Positions 1 through 11,700 of a stretch of DNA of 64,000 nt are shown here, piece by piece; within the stretch, counting starts at the first letter, position 1; the number at the start of each line of letters is the position of its first letter. Position numbers and translations under genes: made by a program. The stretch is from Tetmemena sp. SeJ-2015. Its lineage: Eukaryota > Ciliophora > Spirotrichea > Sporadotrichida > Oxytrichidae. A model generated the notes under the pieces. It had not been told where the DNA came from and ran no database searches. It was given only the letters and a program-made list of their open reading frames with translations. The stretch lies in NCBI GenBank assembly GCA_027382625.1, contig JAJKFJ010022078.1, positions 1 to 64,000 of the forward strand, read 5' to 3'.

Positions 1-640
1 ATTTGTATTTATTTTACTTTCTACTCGTAAATTTTCTATGTTATCTGCTTTCCCAAATCTTCTTCATGAAGGTGTTTTGGAACACAGTTTCGTCACACAT
101 ACAAATTCACGCTACCCCTCTCACACCTGAGCATGTAAAATTTTTCAAATTATTATAAAAAAATGGCTTAGTGAAGTCTAAAACGCCTTCACTCGATTCA
201 ATTTTTGTATTATCCCATTTCAACGATAGATGTTGCTACAGTCTACGGAGAGATTTTTGAGATAAAAAAACATCTATGGAAATTTCGCGCGTTTATTTCC
301 AAACTAAAGTGCGCTTAGTGGCGAAGAGTTTGAGGATCAATCAAATAATTGGGGCCCACATCTTGAAACTTAAAAGGCGATGGGGAAACAGCCAACTCCT
401 AACTTTTATTGAAAAACTTTAAAATGCGAGAGAATGGGGGGCACTCTCAACATTTTTGCGAGGGGTTGTTTTGAGAACTGGCTATTACTACTATAAGGGG
501 CAAATCATCCCTTAGAGAAAAAATGAAATGGATGAATCATTAGTTATTTTTGAAAAATTTCGCTTTTGCCCGTTGTTTAAGATTAAAAAAAGAAATTAAT
601 TATACTCAAATTTTTCAAAAAACCCTATATTTTTGTTTTT
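1..640 (-). mobile_element. Decayed TBE-type transposon fragment (zinc-finger/kinase gene end)
   Basis: This stretch matches, with many small indels, the segment at 21,480-22,110. It also shares the motif around 'gagaactggctattactac' with the TBE relics near 30,080 and 53,200. In those copies the minus strand encodes the N-terminal, zinc-finger-like part of the TBE kinase protein. Here no frame stays open, and extra G runs ('ggggcccac', 'ggggaaac') break it further. The copy lacks the clear telomere-like end seen in the other relics; similarity to the subterminal repeat fades near 640. It is cut by the window edge. Confidence 0.6.
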
Positions 641-1399
641 ATTTCTTTGCAATACTACGATCCAATTTATTAAGTCATTCTCATTTCAATCATGATTTGC
701 CAATCCTTAGCCTATTTACAAGAGATGGTTTGTGCCACTCTTATTCACACTTAATGCAATAGCTGTAGCCGCACTTACAGTTTACTTCATAACTCTATCA
801 TCCACATACTCACTGTAATAATTACATCCTTGAAAAGGGCACCAGTTAGATTTTTGTTATCGGATGTGAATAGCCATTTCTTATAAAAGGGTCAAGTCTC
901 TCACTAAAATTTGGGATTTATCATGTTACTACAAAACTCAGGGCCGCGGGCTAAACTATCTGCTGATTTACTGCAGAGTTAAATTATTCATTTTATAACT
1001 ACCTAAATTGATTACATTATGCTTTCGAGGTTGTATATTTGCAATGACAGTGTCTATACAAAAAGTTTAGTCAAATATTCTCATCATTTTAATAAAATCT
1101 AAATTTACCTTTGGAATAAAGGGATCATCTACTTCTTCCTCGGCTTACGAGTCTTCAAAGTGGTTCGTATATCATTTGCTACTTTTAGTCTTCTTCTTCA
1201 ACTTCCGGCCAAGAAAATATAAAATAAGATTTTAACTTTAGAATTTTCTTCGGTTGAAGTGTTCTCTTAATCTTCCTGAGTATTTGTTGCGTTCATATGT
1301 CTATTAATTATTTATAAATTATCAGAAATTTTATATATGCAAACCTGTAAATGCAACTAATTTTCTTATAGATTTATTACTTCCTCTATCATGTGATCA

Positions 1400-1915
1400 A
1401 TAATCTTACAAGAAGCGGCAGAGTTCATATATTTTTAAAGTCCTCTCCTGAAAGATATTGCAAGTAGAAAGAATGAGGAACCTTAAAATTGCAGGACACT
1501 TGGGGACAACATATAGCAATGGACTGAAAGCAATCTTTCACTTTCTGCTTGAGATATTCTTTCCAATATCCTTTACAAAACTCTTACTTACTAGACTATT
1601 TAATATCACTAAATCCCTGCAGATTTGAACTTTGAGTAGCAGATTTACCAGACGCGTTGATCTCTGAGGAAAAACTTCTTTCGCCTAACCCTTTTACGAC
1701 TAATTTTAATTGATTAGTCAGAAATGGGACCAATCTATTTTTTGAGCTTGTCATTAATCAAGTTATCCTGAGAGAAATATTCATTATGGAAGCGTTCGAG
1801 GTTCCATTTGTAGTGACGCAAGATCGTTATCCCTTCATCTACGGTGCACCCGAGCATTTCAGTCACCTCGTTTGCTATCTCCAGTTTTTTCTTTACTATG
1901 CTTTCGAATAAAAAT
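1400..1915 (-). CDS. RBR (Ariadne-like) E3 ubiquitin ligase, partial germline gene
   Basis: Minus-strand translation gives two recognisable blocks. Positions 1,912-1,730 encode a segment containing 'VTEMLGCTVDEGITILRHYK', like the helical region before RING1 in Ariadne-type ligases. Positions 1,610-1,425 encode 'EFCKGYWKEYLKQKVKDC' followed by 'AICCPQVSCNFKV', the second half of an RBR RING1 (FC..CW..YL..K, then CP...C...V) with Cys2 changed to Gly in the copy. RBR proteins pass ubiquitin from an E2 through a RING2 cysteine to substrate. RING1's first half, IBR and RING2 are not identified in order, so the gene is IES-interrupted, scrambled or truncated. An acidic segment is readable further downstream (about 1,240-1,100). 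No start or stop is assigned. Confidence 0.6.
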
Positions 1916-3400
1916 AAAAAAAGTTTTGTAAGATATCTTTATTAAGTTTTTTATTAATTAGTGTAAAAAGATTTTAGCTCAAATTATTCAACTCTGTAGA
2001 ATAAAACATAGCAGACTTGAATTCTAATAATAATTAGGAATTAAGCACCCCTAACTAGGGCATATAATAACTTAATCGATTTAAAGTTAATTCACAGGCG
2101 TAACTCGTTGATCAGTTGTGCCACGTCACGTGAAAGCCCAAACGTCAGTTAATTAGTGATGACGCACTACTCCCCTTTGAGAGATGGGAGAGGATCTCTA
2201 CTTGGTCCAAAAAAGTGGCAGTCGCTAGCACTCACTGATGACGATTGAAATCCACCGGTTTTCCTCAAGGTCGCCGCAAAAACCCATTGTCCAATGCTGA
2301 TCAGGCGCTGAAGAGGGAGGAAAAAAGAGCAACCTGGACTTGAATTCTAAATTCATGGACAACTTTATCTCTAACTAAGAAGCAGAGTACTTAATTAGGG
2401 TCTTTTTAAAAAACATTTAGGAATTTGATTCAAAGCAGTAAAAATTTGAGATGAACTGCTTGATTCTAAAGGGTGATGAAATAGATAGTATACTCATAAG
2501 ATTTAGCATTTATTAGGAAAATTTTTATACTTTCAAATGGACAGTGCTATGGTGTTTTATTATGAGATCCCTAGCTTCTTCATGCTCCTGAACTGTTTAA
2601 TAGTGGGTGATTTGATGGTACCTAGAATCATTGAAATAGCTCTAGGCATAAATTAGAAGAACTTAATCCTTTCATAGGAGTAGAAGGTATAAGCAACATT
2701 AATGTTTCTTTTCAATGATAAAAAAATTTAATTTAATGCATGCTTTTGAGAATATATTTAAGCATAAACTTAATAAATCAAGAATTAATAAAGATGTTTA
2801 GAAGTTTAGCCCAAGATGATAGGAGGATAGTTAAAAATGATTGAATAAGTTAATTAAATAAATCAAATCATATTTAGAAATAATTATATAATTTTTAATA
2901 AATTAATATTAAAATTAATATGATAAGGATATTTTACACAAAGACGAAATAAGTAATTTTTAGATAAACCTCTAAAATATATCTCTCATAGGCTTAAATT
3001 TGCTTTATAAAATACATAGTTCACGAAAATATAATAATTATTTATATACCTAAGTGTTATCCTTTGGCGATGAATTAGGAAATCCTTATATCCTAATAAA
3101 AATGAATAGGAAAGAATTAAAATACGAACTAAAAAAATAATCTAAAGACCTCTAGTATAGACTCTAAATACAGAAAAGTATAAGAAAGTGAGAGTAAAAA
3201 TTTATCAGAATTTAATTAAATTTAAAATAATAGAGAAAAATGCAAAATTTCTAAAAATAACTTACATAGATCTCTCTCAAGTTTAAAATTTTTTTCATAT
3301 AAGATATTAATGTACTCGCCCGTATGAATACCTTGATTGTTAGTTTTTTTCTCTTTGTTTTCTGTTTCTTTTGTGTGCGACACATTGTGCCTTGTTAATG
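1916..3400. other. AT-rich stretch, no gene recognised
   Basis: No convincing frame is seen on either strand under TAA/TAG = Gln. Positions 2,090-2,340 are clearly less AT-rich than their surroundings and contain repeated CGTCA/TGACG words. I could not assign this patch to an RNA or a mobile element. The rest (2,700-3,220) is very AT-rich and resembles germline-limited spacer. Confidence 0.5.
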
Positions 3401-3419
3401 GGGCTGTTGTGTGCATGAC

Positions 3420-4680
3420 TTCACTTATCTCAATACACTCTAAGTAGAAATGATGATTATATACTTGAAATAATAAGTTGTGATGAAGAGTGTAAATGCA
3501 TTTTCCTTGATAGCGTAACTTATTGAGTGCGCTCATGTGCGATATGTGGGCGCCGTGATAACGCTCTCCTCCGATGATGCTACTTGCGCACGTTGTTGCA
3601 TATCGGAAAAAGTATGAGAGGAGAGGCTTGCACTGAAAAGTGCGATAGTCATTCTCACTGCAATCCATACTTAGTTTGCACTTGTTTTGCACTTAGTACG
3701 TAATGTACACATATGTGCCATGAGTGCGCATACGTATGATTCATGTTTTGCACATGGATGTATGAATGATGTTTATAGCATGCAGGAGCAGTGGCATTCG
3801 CGCACATAGATTTGCAGTGAAAGAAGTGCGCCTCTCAAATCAAAGTGCGAATAGAGTACTAAGCTCCATTAATATGATCGATTAAATTATGATCAATTAT
3901 AAGTAGGTATGATTATTAAGTTTATAGCGATTATTGGTATCATCATTATTAATGGAGTTAAGTACTCTATCGCACTTTGATTGAGAGCGCACTCTTTCAC
4001 TGCAAACTCTATGTGCGCGAAGTGCATCACTGCTCCTGCATGCTAACATCATTCATACATCATGTGCAAACATGAATCACTAGTATGCGCACTCATGGCA
4101 TATGTGTACATTACGATACAAGTGCAAACAAGTGCAAACTTAAGTATGGTGCAGTGAGAATGACTATCGCACTTTTCAGTGCAAGCCTCTCCTCTCTACT
4201 TTTCCGATATGCAACAAGTGCGCAAGTAGCATCATTCGAGAGAGCGTTTCACGGCGCACATATCGCACATTGAGCGCACTCAAGTAAGTTACGCTATCAA
4301 ATGGAAAATGCATTTGCACTCTTCATTACTTATCATATCAAGTATATAATCATCATTTCTACTTAGAGTGTATAGAGATAAGTGAATGATATAGAGTAAA
4401 TACACAGTATATAAAGAGTATATGCTTGCCAGCACTTCACTCTCTATCGCAGTTGAAGTTTCGATGCGCGCTCTCGATCCAATTCAACATTACTCAGCGT
4501 GAGATGTGAGAGCGCACTTGCTTATTGCTTCTATAGTGATAATGATGCATTGAACCATTAAGTTTCCTTCATCGCATCCATGCTAATGAACCTTAGATGA
4601 CTATAGTTATATGCTACTCTTATAGTTATATTTTTCCTCGCAAATTTTTAAAATATTAATTAGTTCTATAATGACTAATC
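3420..4680. repeat. Left terminal palindrome of the giant element
   Basis: The inner arms (about 3,460-3,880 and 3,950-4,370) are inverted copies around an AT-rich loop near 3,880-3,950. The stem flanking the loop reads GAGTACT...CTCCATTAAT. The arms contain dense GCGC/GTGC words ('agtgcgct', 'gagcgcactc') unlike the surrounding DNA. The left arm has more indels than the right. The right arm is almost identical to 12,240-12,950. Confidence 0.75.
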
Positions 4681-5100
4681 AATTCATTAATTACTAATCA
4701 TTAACTTATTTCATATTAACAACTTATTTACAACTTCCATTCTTTATATGAGTCATAATTATAGATTCATCCATAATTGCCGTATTCAGTATTCTGGCTA
4801 GTTAGAAGACTATGACAAGACATTACATTAGAATATGACAAGACATTACATTTAGAATATCAATCAATGAATGCGATTCATTTATTTTCTCAAATCATAA
4901 TTTGCTAAGTTCAACACTTTAAAGTATCAAGATGTATCCCTCTATATTCTTCTTCTTATTAAATCTTTACAGTTATTGAATGCCTAATTCATGCATTCAA
5001 ATGCGCAGACTTATTATGATATGCACGTCTCATATAAGCAGAATCGTAGCTATTATCCCTTTAGAAGTATTCAAGTTGTCTATCTACTTGTTGTTAATTA

Positions 5101-5340
5101 GTCTGTGGTAAATATTCTATGTGGCAAAAATTCCGTGGTAAAAGTTCCGTGTGGTTAACAAATTCCGTGTAAAATTCCATGTGCAGAAAAATGTCCCGTG
5201 GTAAGTATTCCATGTGACAAAAAAGTTACCGTGGTAAATAATTGTCCATGTGCAAAAATTCCGTGGTAAAAAATTCCAATGTAGTAAATATTACAGATGG
5301 CAAAAAATTTCCATGTAGTTTAAAAATTCCGCAACACTTT
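5101..5340 (+). repeat. Degenerate short tandem repeats (AATTCCGTGGTAAA type)
   Basis: About a dozen imperfect copies of a 15-20 bp unit are seen (variants of 'aattccgtggtaaa' and 'attccatgtggcaaa'). They lie in the non-coding outer part of the left arm. The mirror position in the right arm, about 10,590-10,830, is much more diverged. Confidence 0.7.
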
Positions 5341-5450
5341 TTGATAATGTCCATAGCTGGAAGTTCACGATTCTTGAATATATATCCTTAATTTGAATCT
5401 CAATCCATTATACTTGAATCTCATTTCATATCTTATCAGTTTGAAACTAA

Positions 5451-5650
5451 TCATACTTGACATTCAATCTATAATATAGGTAACCCTAGCTTATCATACT
5501 TGACATTCAATCTATAATATAGGTAACCCTAGCTTATCAAACTTGACATTCAATCCATAATATAGGTAACCCTAGCTTATCATACTTGACATTCAATCCA
5601 TAATATGGGTAACTCTAGCTTATCATATTTGACATTCAATCCTTACTATT
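5451..5650 (+). repeat. 43-bp tandem repeat, about 4.5 copies
   Basis: The unit starts 'tcatacttgacattcaatc' and contains 'ataggtaaccctagctta'. Copies begin at 5,451, 5,494, 5,537, 5,580 and 5,623, an exact 43-bp period with a few substitutions. A degenerate inverted counterpart lies at about 10,160-10,400 in the other arm ('gaatgtcaag..tgagtaagcctagggtta'). Confidence 0.85.
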
Positions 5651-5887
5651 TGAAGATTGAGTTGAAGATGCATATGAACATTCTTCGCTTCAGATAATTA
5701 TCAAGAGAGTATTTGAATACATGCTATGATAAGAAGAGACAGATAAGAAGTTGATAGAAATTAATGAAGAGTAAGAGAAATATCTTGAAAAGTCTAAGAA
5801 ATTAATTGAAACTTAAACTATCTTCAAACTTTACTTAGCCTTTAATAGGCACACTTGATATTATAAGGTAACTAGCCTTATTCAATA

Positions 5888-7484
5888 TCAATTATTTTTT
5901 ATCTTCTTAATGGCATCCTAAATTAAAAGCGCAGTAGATTTTTACGCTTCATAGTCTGTACCACAACGAACATCTTTGAAGCGCTTTGCCTTTAATATTT
6001 CTTCATAAGGAAGGCTAATTTGCTAGGATTTAAAACAAAATAACTTCTCTATTCTATTATAGAGGTCCTTATAACCCTCTTTGCTTGGGAATACCTTCGA
6101 CATTGTGGAGGGATCCTGAACAAACTATTAAAGCTACTGGGCCGTGAATGGCATCTTCTTATATATTAAATAGTAAAAGACAACTCCAAGTCCCCAAAGA
6201 TCTTGTCTTGCATGTTTTTAAGTTCTCAAGTTGAACAGAGGGTTTATCACTTCTGGAGAATGATGAGGGAGAATCCCGAACTCTCGAGGGTCCTTATAAT
6301 GTCCCCAACTAGCTATCTTAGGATAACAATCCTTAGTGAAGTAGAGTGAATCAATTCCAAAGTTTTAATGAAGGACAGACATGGAGTGAGCTTTTCTTAA
6401 AGATAAGAGCAAGAATTTCATGTATTGGTAGATTATATTCTCATCATCAAATACTCCCATATCTTTCAACTCTTTCAGAGAATAGTACAGATTCTCACAT
6501 ACAAAAGTTCTATGCCCCCCACATATCATTGATTGATAGATCTAAGGGACAAAGCTGAAACGAATAAGTTGTTCGGTTTCATAATAACTATAAGAATCGC
6601 CTCTTTCGAATTTGATGAATGGGTATTTTGCAAATTGAATGTCGAGAGATAGAAGCTCATCTACTTTAATAAATCCTTGTTCTCGTTTTATATTTGCTGC
6701 CATTTAAGGCGACTTCACCAACTGAATTCTTTATAGTTTGTCTTCATAGAGAATCTTTATACTCGAAGCATTAAGATCTTTGAGCTACAGATTAAAGGCA
6801 CATCCTCTTGCCTTTATTATCCCTTATAGATCATACTTGAGTATGAAGTTTTCAAATCTTGCGTATTGCATTTGAACTTTATTGATATATGTGAGCTTCA
6901 AGTAAAGGAAGTACTTTTTGCTCCACTCAAGCACTTGATACTCTCCTTTATCCAGGACATACTTGGTACACTCCTCATTAATGAATTCGACTTCATCTTC
7001 TGATAGCTGCAATTGAAATCCAAAAGAATTTTCCTTCGTGAGAATGCTTTGCTGAAGAATTTACACTCTCAAGTCATCTGTCGGAATTAATGATATAGTT
7101 TATATGAATGATGAGAACTACTCTTTGCAATCTGAAAGAGTGGAAAGCTTTGTTTATGATGTCTCGATGCTATGAAAAGCTTCTACGAATTCATGATTCA
7201 TACTCTGTATCTTGTTCAAGTCTTAGCCATATTACTTGATACTTTTGCACTTAAAGTAAATGCAGCCATTCTATCTTTGCATAACTAGTGAAGATGCATT
7301 AGCACATATAATTTATAGTGCTGCCATAATGAAATCCTTCATTTCAATGAAAGGAACAAAGCTAAGAGTTAAGTTGCATGCACTCACTATTTGATGAACT
7401 TGATCAAATGCCATTAGCTACCCTGGAGACTATCGAAACCAAATCATAATCTTTTCAGAGAGGGTAAATACGAAATTAAAGTAA
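5888..7484 (-). pseudogene. Left-arm copy of the kinase-like gene, truncated and frameshifted
   Basis: This is the reverse-complement copy of the right-arm ORF. Over most of its length the frame is open (TAA/TAG = Gln) and differences from the right copy are few. Many are silent: in the block at about 6,540-6,610 Gly, Thr, Ile and Arg codons differ only at third positions, and near 6,140 CAA/TAA is CAG/TAG. It departs from the intact copy at the C-terminus, where an indel near 5,940 leads to an early TGA at 5,890-5,888. At the N-terminus an insertion of about 130 bp (about 7,490-7,620) and the unique centre leave it without the first ~90 codons. A weaker homologous stretch continues to about 7,710. 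It is probably non-functional alone unless rearranged. Confidence 0.65.
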
Positions 7485-7901
7485 TCCATAAGTGCGTGTG
7501 TTTTCAGAGAGTACTATTGAGAGAGAAAGCGGTAGGTGGGCGTTGATGCAGTCGGTGTGGTGTAATGTAGGTGCAAAGTACGAAAATTAAAGTAATCTCG
7601 AGTAGGCCCAGGTCGTTTGGCAATTAGTGTTTGCAACTTCATAGCTATGCAAAGGGTCTATAAGCTTCAGCAAAGATCATCAGTACTATGAATCTTATCA
7701 TTGCTTAGATTTAAAAGTCTATTGAACCGATGTTGGAATTTTGTGTGAAATCATGCGAAGCTCAGGCTTTTCATTCCTGTGCTGGTGATTATCGCGGCTG
7801 TAATCCTCAACTTCTATTCATTAATTAATAAATTTGGATTGAAAGGTTTCACTCTTAAAAAATAGTTCTAGCTCTTAGTTCAAACATCACATCAAAACCA
7901 T

Positions 7902-10178
7902 ATGTTCTATCTCTATATAAAAGAGCTAGTCGAACCAATCTAACACTTGCCTTTAGCAGTTAAATTAACTGATGATATAACTATAAGTGAAGCAGATGAA
8001 GAAAGTGGAGACGATAAAGAAATTAAAAAGAAGAAGATGTTAGCATAAAGCATTCTAACGAACTCACACAACTTTAGAAACGATAGTGCTACTAATATTT
8101 AGAATGAAGATATCGCAGATGAATATGACAGAATATATGAAGGGGATGAACTTGGTCATTTCAAATAGCTCGCTTAAATCTAAGCAAGTGAAGATTACGA
8201 TACTGGCTTTGCTGAAGCTTACAGACCCTTTGCAAGCTATGAAGTTGCAAACACTAAATTGAAGAGAGATTACTTTAATTTCGTATTTACCCTCTCTGAA
8301 AAGATTATGATTTGGTTTCGATAGTCTCCAGGGTAGCTAATGGCATTTGATCAAGTTCATCAAATAGTGAGTGCATGCAACTTAACTCTTAGCTTTGTTC
8401 CTTTCATTGAAATGAAGGATTTCATTATGGCAGCACTATAAATTATATGTGCTAATTCATCTTCACTAGTTATGCAAAGATAGAATGGCTGCATTTACTT
8501 TAAGTGCAAAAGTATCAAGTAATATGGCTAAGACTTGAATAAGATACAGAGTATGAATCATGAATTTGTAGAAGCTTTTCATAGCATCGAGACATCATAA
8601 ACAAAGCTTTCCACTCTTTCAGATTGCAAAGAGTAGTTCTCATCATTCATATAAACTATATCATTAATTCCGACAGATGACTTGAGAGTGTAAATTCTTC
8701 AGCAAAGCATTCTCACGAAGGAAAATTCTTTTGGATTTCAATTGCAGTTATCAGAAGATGAAGTCGAATTCATTAATGAGGAGTGTACCAAGTATGTCCT
8801 GGATAAAGGAGAGTATCAAGTGCTTGAGTGGAGCAAAAAGTACTTCCTTTACTTGAAGCTCACATATATCAATAAAGTTCAAATGCAATACGCAAGATTT
8901 GAAAACTTCATTCTCAAGTATGATCTATAAGGGATAATAAAGGCAAGAGGATGTGCCTTTAATTTGGAGCTCAAAGATCTTAATGCTTCGAGTTTAAAGA
9001 TTCTCTATGAAGACAAACTATAAAGAATTCAGTTGGTGAAGTCGCCTTAAATGGCAGCAAATATAAAACGAGAACAAGGATTTATTAAAGTAGATGAGCT
9101 TCTATCTCTCGACATTCAATTTGCAAAATACCCATTCATCAAATTCGAAAGAGGTGATTCTTATAGTTATTATGAAACTGAACAACTTATACGATTCAGC
9201 TTTGTTCCTTAGATCTATAAATCAATGATATGTGGGGGGCATAGAACTTTTGTATGTGAGAATCTGTACTATTCTCTGAAAGAGTTGAAAGATATGGGAG
9301 TATTTGATGATGAGAATATAATCTACCACTACATGAAATTCTTGCTCTTATCTTTCAGAAAAGCTCACTCCATGTCTGTCCTTCATTAAAACTTTGGAAT
9401 TGATTCACTCTACTTCACTAAGGATTGTTATCCTAAGATAGCTAGTTGGGGACATTATAAGGACCCTCGAGAGTTCGGGATTCTCCCTCATCATTCTCCA
9501 GAAGTGATAAACCCTCTGTTCAACTTGAGAACTTAAAAACATGCAAGACAAGATCTTTGGGGACTTGGAGTTGTCTTTTACTATTTAATATATAAGAAGA
9601 TGCCATTCACAGCCCAATAACTTTAATAGTTTGTTCAGGATCCCTCCACAATGTCGAAGGTATTCCCAAGCAAAGAGGGTTATAAGGACCTCTATAATAG
9701 AATAGAGAAGTTATTTTGTTTTAAATCCTAACAAATTAGCCTTCCTTATGAAGAAATATTAAAGGCAAAGCGCTTCAAAGATGTTCGTTGTGGTACAGAC
9801 TATGAAGCGTAGAAACTATACTTGCGCTTTTAATTTAGGATCATTAAGAACGATAAAAAATATTTGAATATTGAATAAGGCTAGTGTACCCTTATACATA
9901 TACAGAGTGTGCCTATTGAAAGGCTAAGATAACAGTTTGTGAAAGAAGTTGTAAGCTTGTTCAATCTAAATCTGATCTTAACTTTTCATAGATATTTGCT
10001 TCTTACTCATATTAACATATAATTTCTATCAACTTCGTTATCTGTCTCTCTTATCATTAACATGTATTTTCATAAATAACTCTCTTGGAAGGATAATTAC
10101 TTACCTGAAGCGAAGAATGTTCATATGCCATCTTCAACTACAATCTTCAAATAGTAACGGATTAGAATGTCAAATTGA
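7902..10178 (+). CDS. Kinase-like (pseudokinase) protein of the giant palindromic element
   Basis: The frame is open from after a TGA at 7,746 to the TGA at 10,176-10,178. The first in-frame ATG, at 7,902 ('MFYLYIKELVEPI'), gives about 758 residues with many TAA/TAG Gln codons and no IES. An acidic-basic stretch (about residues 25-45) is followed by a region I do not recognise. Residues about 430-620 resemble a protein kinase: 'RKAHSMSVLHQNFGIDS' sits where the catalytic loop should be, 'ASWG' at the DFG position, 'HHSPEV' like the APE motif, and 'DLWGLGVVFYYLIYKKMPF' is a clear subdomain IX helix. The HRD Asp and DFG Asp appear replaced, so it is probably a pseudokinase; the N-lobe Gly loop and Lys are not evident. 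The C-terminal ~50 residues run into the 43-bp repeat counterpart, so the true end may be earlier. The function within the element is unknown. Confidence 0.65.
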
Positions 10179-11700
10179 ATAAAGCTATCTGAGATTACAT
10201 CCCATATTATGGATTAGGAAATGTCAAGTGATGAGTAAGCCTAGGGTTACTATAATTAAAGTAATGAATGTCAAGTTTGATTAAGCTACTAGGGATTATC
10301 TACCCTATAATTAAATAAGATGTGAATGTCAGACGTAAATGGATATGAAGTGCTAAGGGTTTACCTATGAATTATACTTGGATGAATTGTCAGAGTATGA
10401 TTAGCTGTTCAAAACTGATAAGAATGAAATGAGGATTCAAGTCATATAGCTCTTATGGATTGAGATTTCATAAATTAAGGAGGATATTATAATTCAAGAG
10501 GAGAAGACGAAAACTTCAGTATGTGTCTATTTGAATGTGTGAGTAGTTATTGAGAGACCCTAAAGTGTGATGCGTAAAGATTATCTTAACTGACATTGTG
10601 AAATTTTTAATGTAGTGCACACACACGCGTGTTATTTTACCCCTAACATGGAAATATTTTCAATCCAAACCCAAATCGGAATTTTATTGCTCACATTGAG
10701 AAATTTTACTATGGAGACTACCTCCGTGCGAATTTGCAAGGCGACAATGAGCACAAAATTTACCTACGGATCTTATTTGGCCACGATAGATAGTTAACTA
10801 TATACTCTACGAGAATTGTGAGAGTTTGATCCCTGACACGGAAAAAATTATTCTTAACCCAAAACGGACAGATTTGCTTTGTCCTCCATCCTTAGATTCT
10901 CACACACTTAAGAGGAACTCTAATATACTTATACACAAGCATAAGTTGAGACCAAAGTAATGAATAAGAAACTCCTAGAGATAGAGGCATTAATAATAGA
11001 CGGCAACACTTTCCCGCTTTATATGAGAACGTTGCCATAAGTCTCATATAGTCTGCGCATTTTGAACATCCATGATTAAGCATTCAGTACTGTAAAGAAT
11101 TTAAATAAGAAGGATAAATAAAAAAATAAGGGATTACCATTTGTATTATTTCACAAGTCTGTTTGTAAACTTAACTTCCAAATCTTATGAGTTTGAGAAA
11201 TAAATGAACTACTGCTTCAAGATGATTTCTAAATTAATGTTCTTCAGAGTCTTACTTACAACGTATCCAAATAAGCTGACAATACGGCTCAATTATGGAT
11301 AATCTATAAATTATGACTCATATAAAGAATGGAAAGGTTGTAAAAATAGATTGATTAATAATGTAAATAAGGTTTTAAATCTGATAAGTAATTAATGAAG
11401 TTGATTCAGTTCTTATATAGAACTAATTAAGTATTTTTACAAATTTTTTGCGATTGTACCTTCGAATGATCATACTCATAAGAGTAAGACTCATTATTAA
11501 ACAGTGTCAAATCTTAAGGTTCGTAGCAGGATGGATAGAACTTATGGTTCCATGCCATTCATTATCAACTAATAAGAAAGCAATGAAGCAGTCCTCCTCA
11601 CACTCTCACCGCTGAGTAATGTTGGAACTTGGATCGAGAGCGCGCCATCGAAACTTCCACTGCTGATAAGAGTGAATGCGGCCAAAGCATTATATCTTTT
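10179..11700. other. Outer right arm of the giant element, non-coding
   Basis: No supported gene is seen. It holds the degenerate inverted counterpart of the 43-bp repeats (10,160-10,400) and a region opposite the AATTCCGTGG repeats (10,590-10,830). The segment at 11,100-11,640 is a reverse-complement match to 4,480-4,980 (for example the 'gactcatataaagaatgg' stretch near 11,320). Confidence 0.55.

Noticed and set aside
3222..3692. 156-codon minus-strand ORF at the left palindrome
   Set aside because: It crosses from non-repeat sequence into the terminal palindrome and has no homologous frame in the other palindrome copies; a chance ORF.
4085..4273. 62-codon ORF also found at 12,374-12,562 (+) and, slightly changed, at 11,838-12,026 (-)
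   Set aside because: It lies inside the terminal palindrome; the repeats are identical because the DNA repeats are. Poly-GCGC words and lack of any family resemblance make coding unlikely.
5451..5650. Regular 43-bp repeats as a CRISPR array
   Set aside because: The whole 43-bp period is repeated with no variable spacers, and the organism is eukaryotic.
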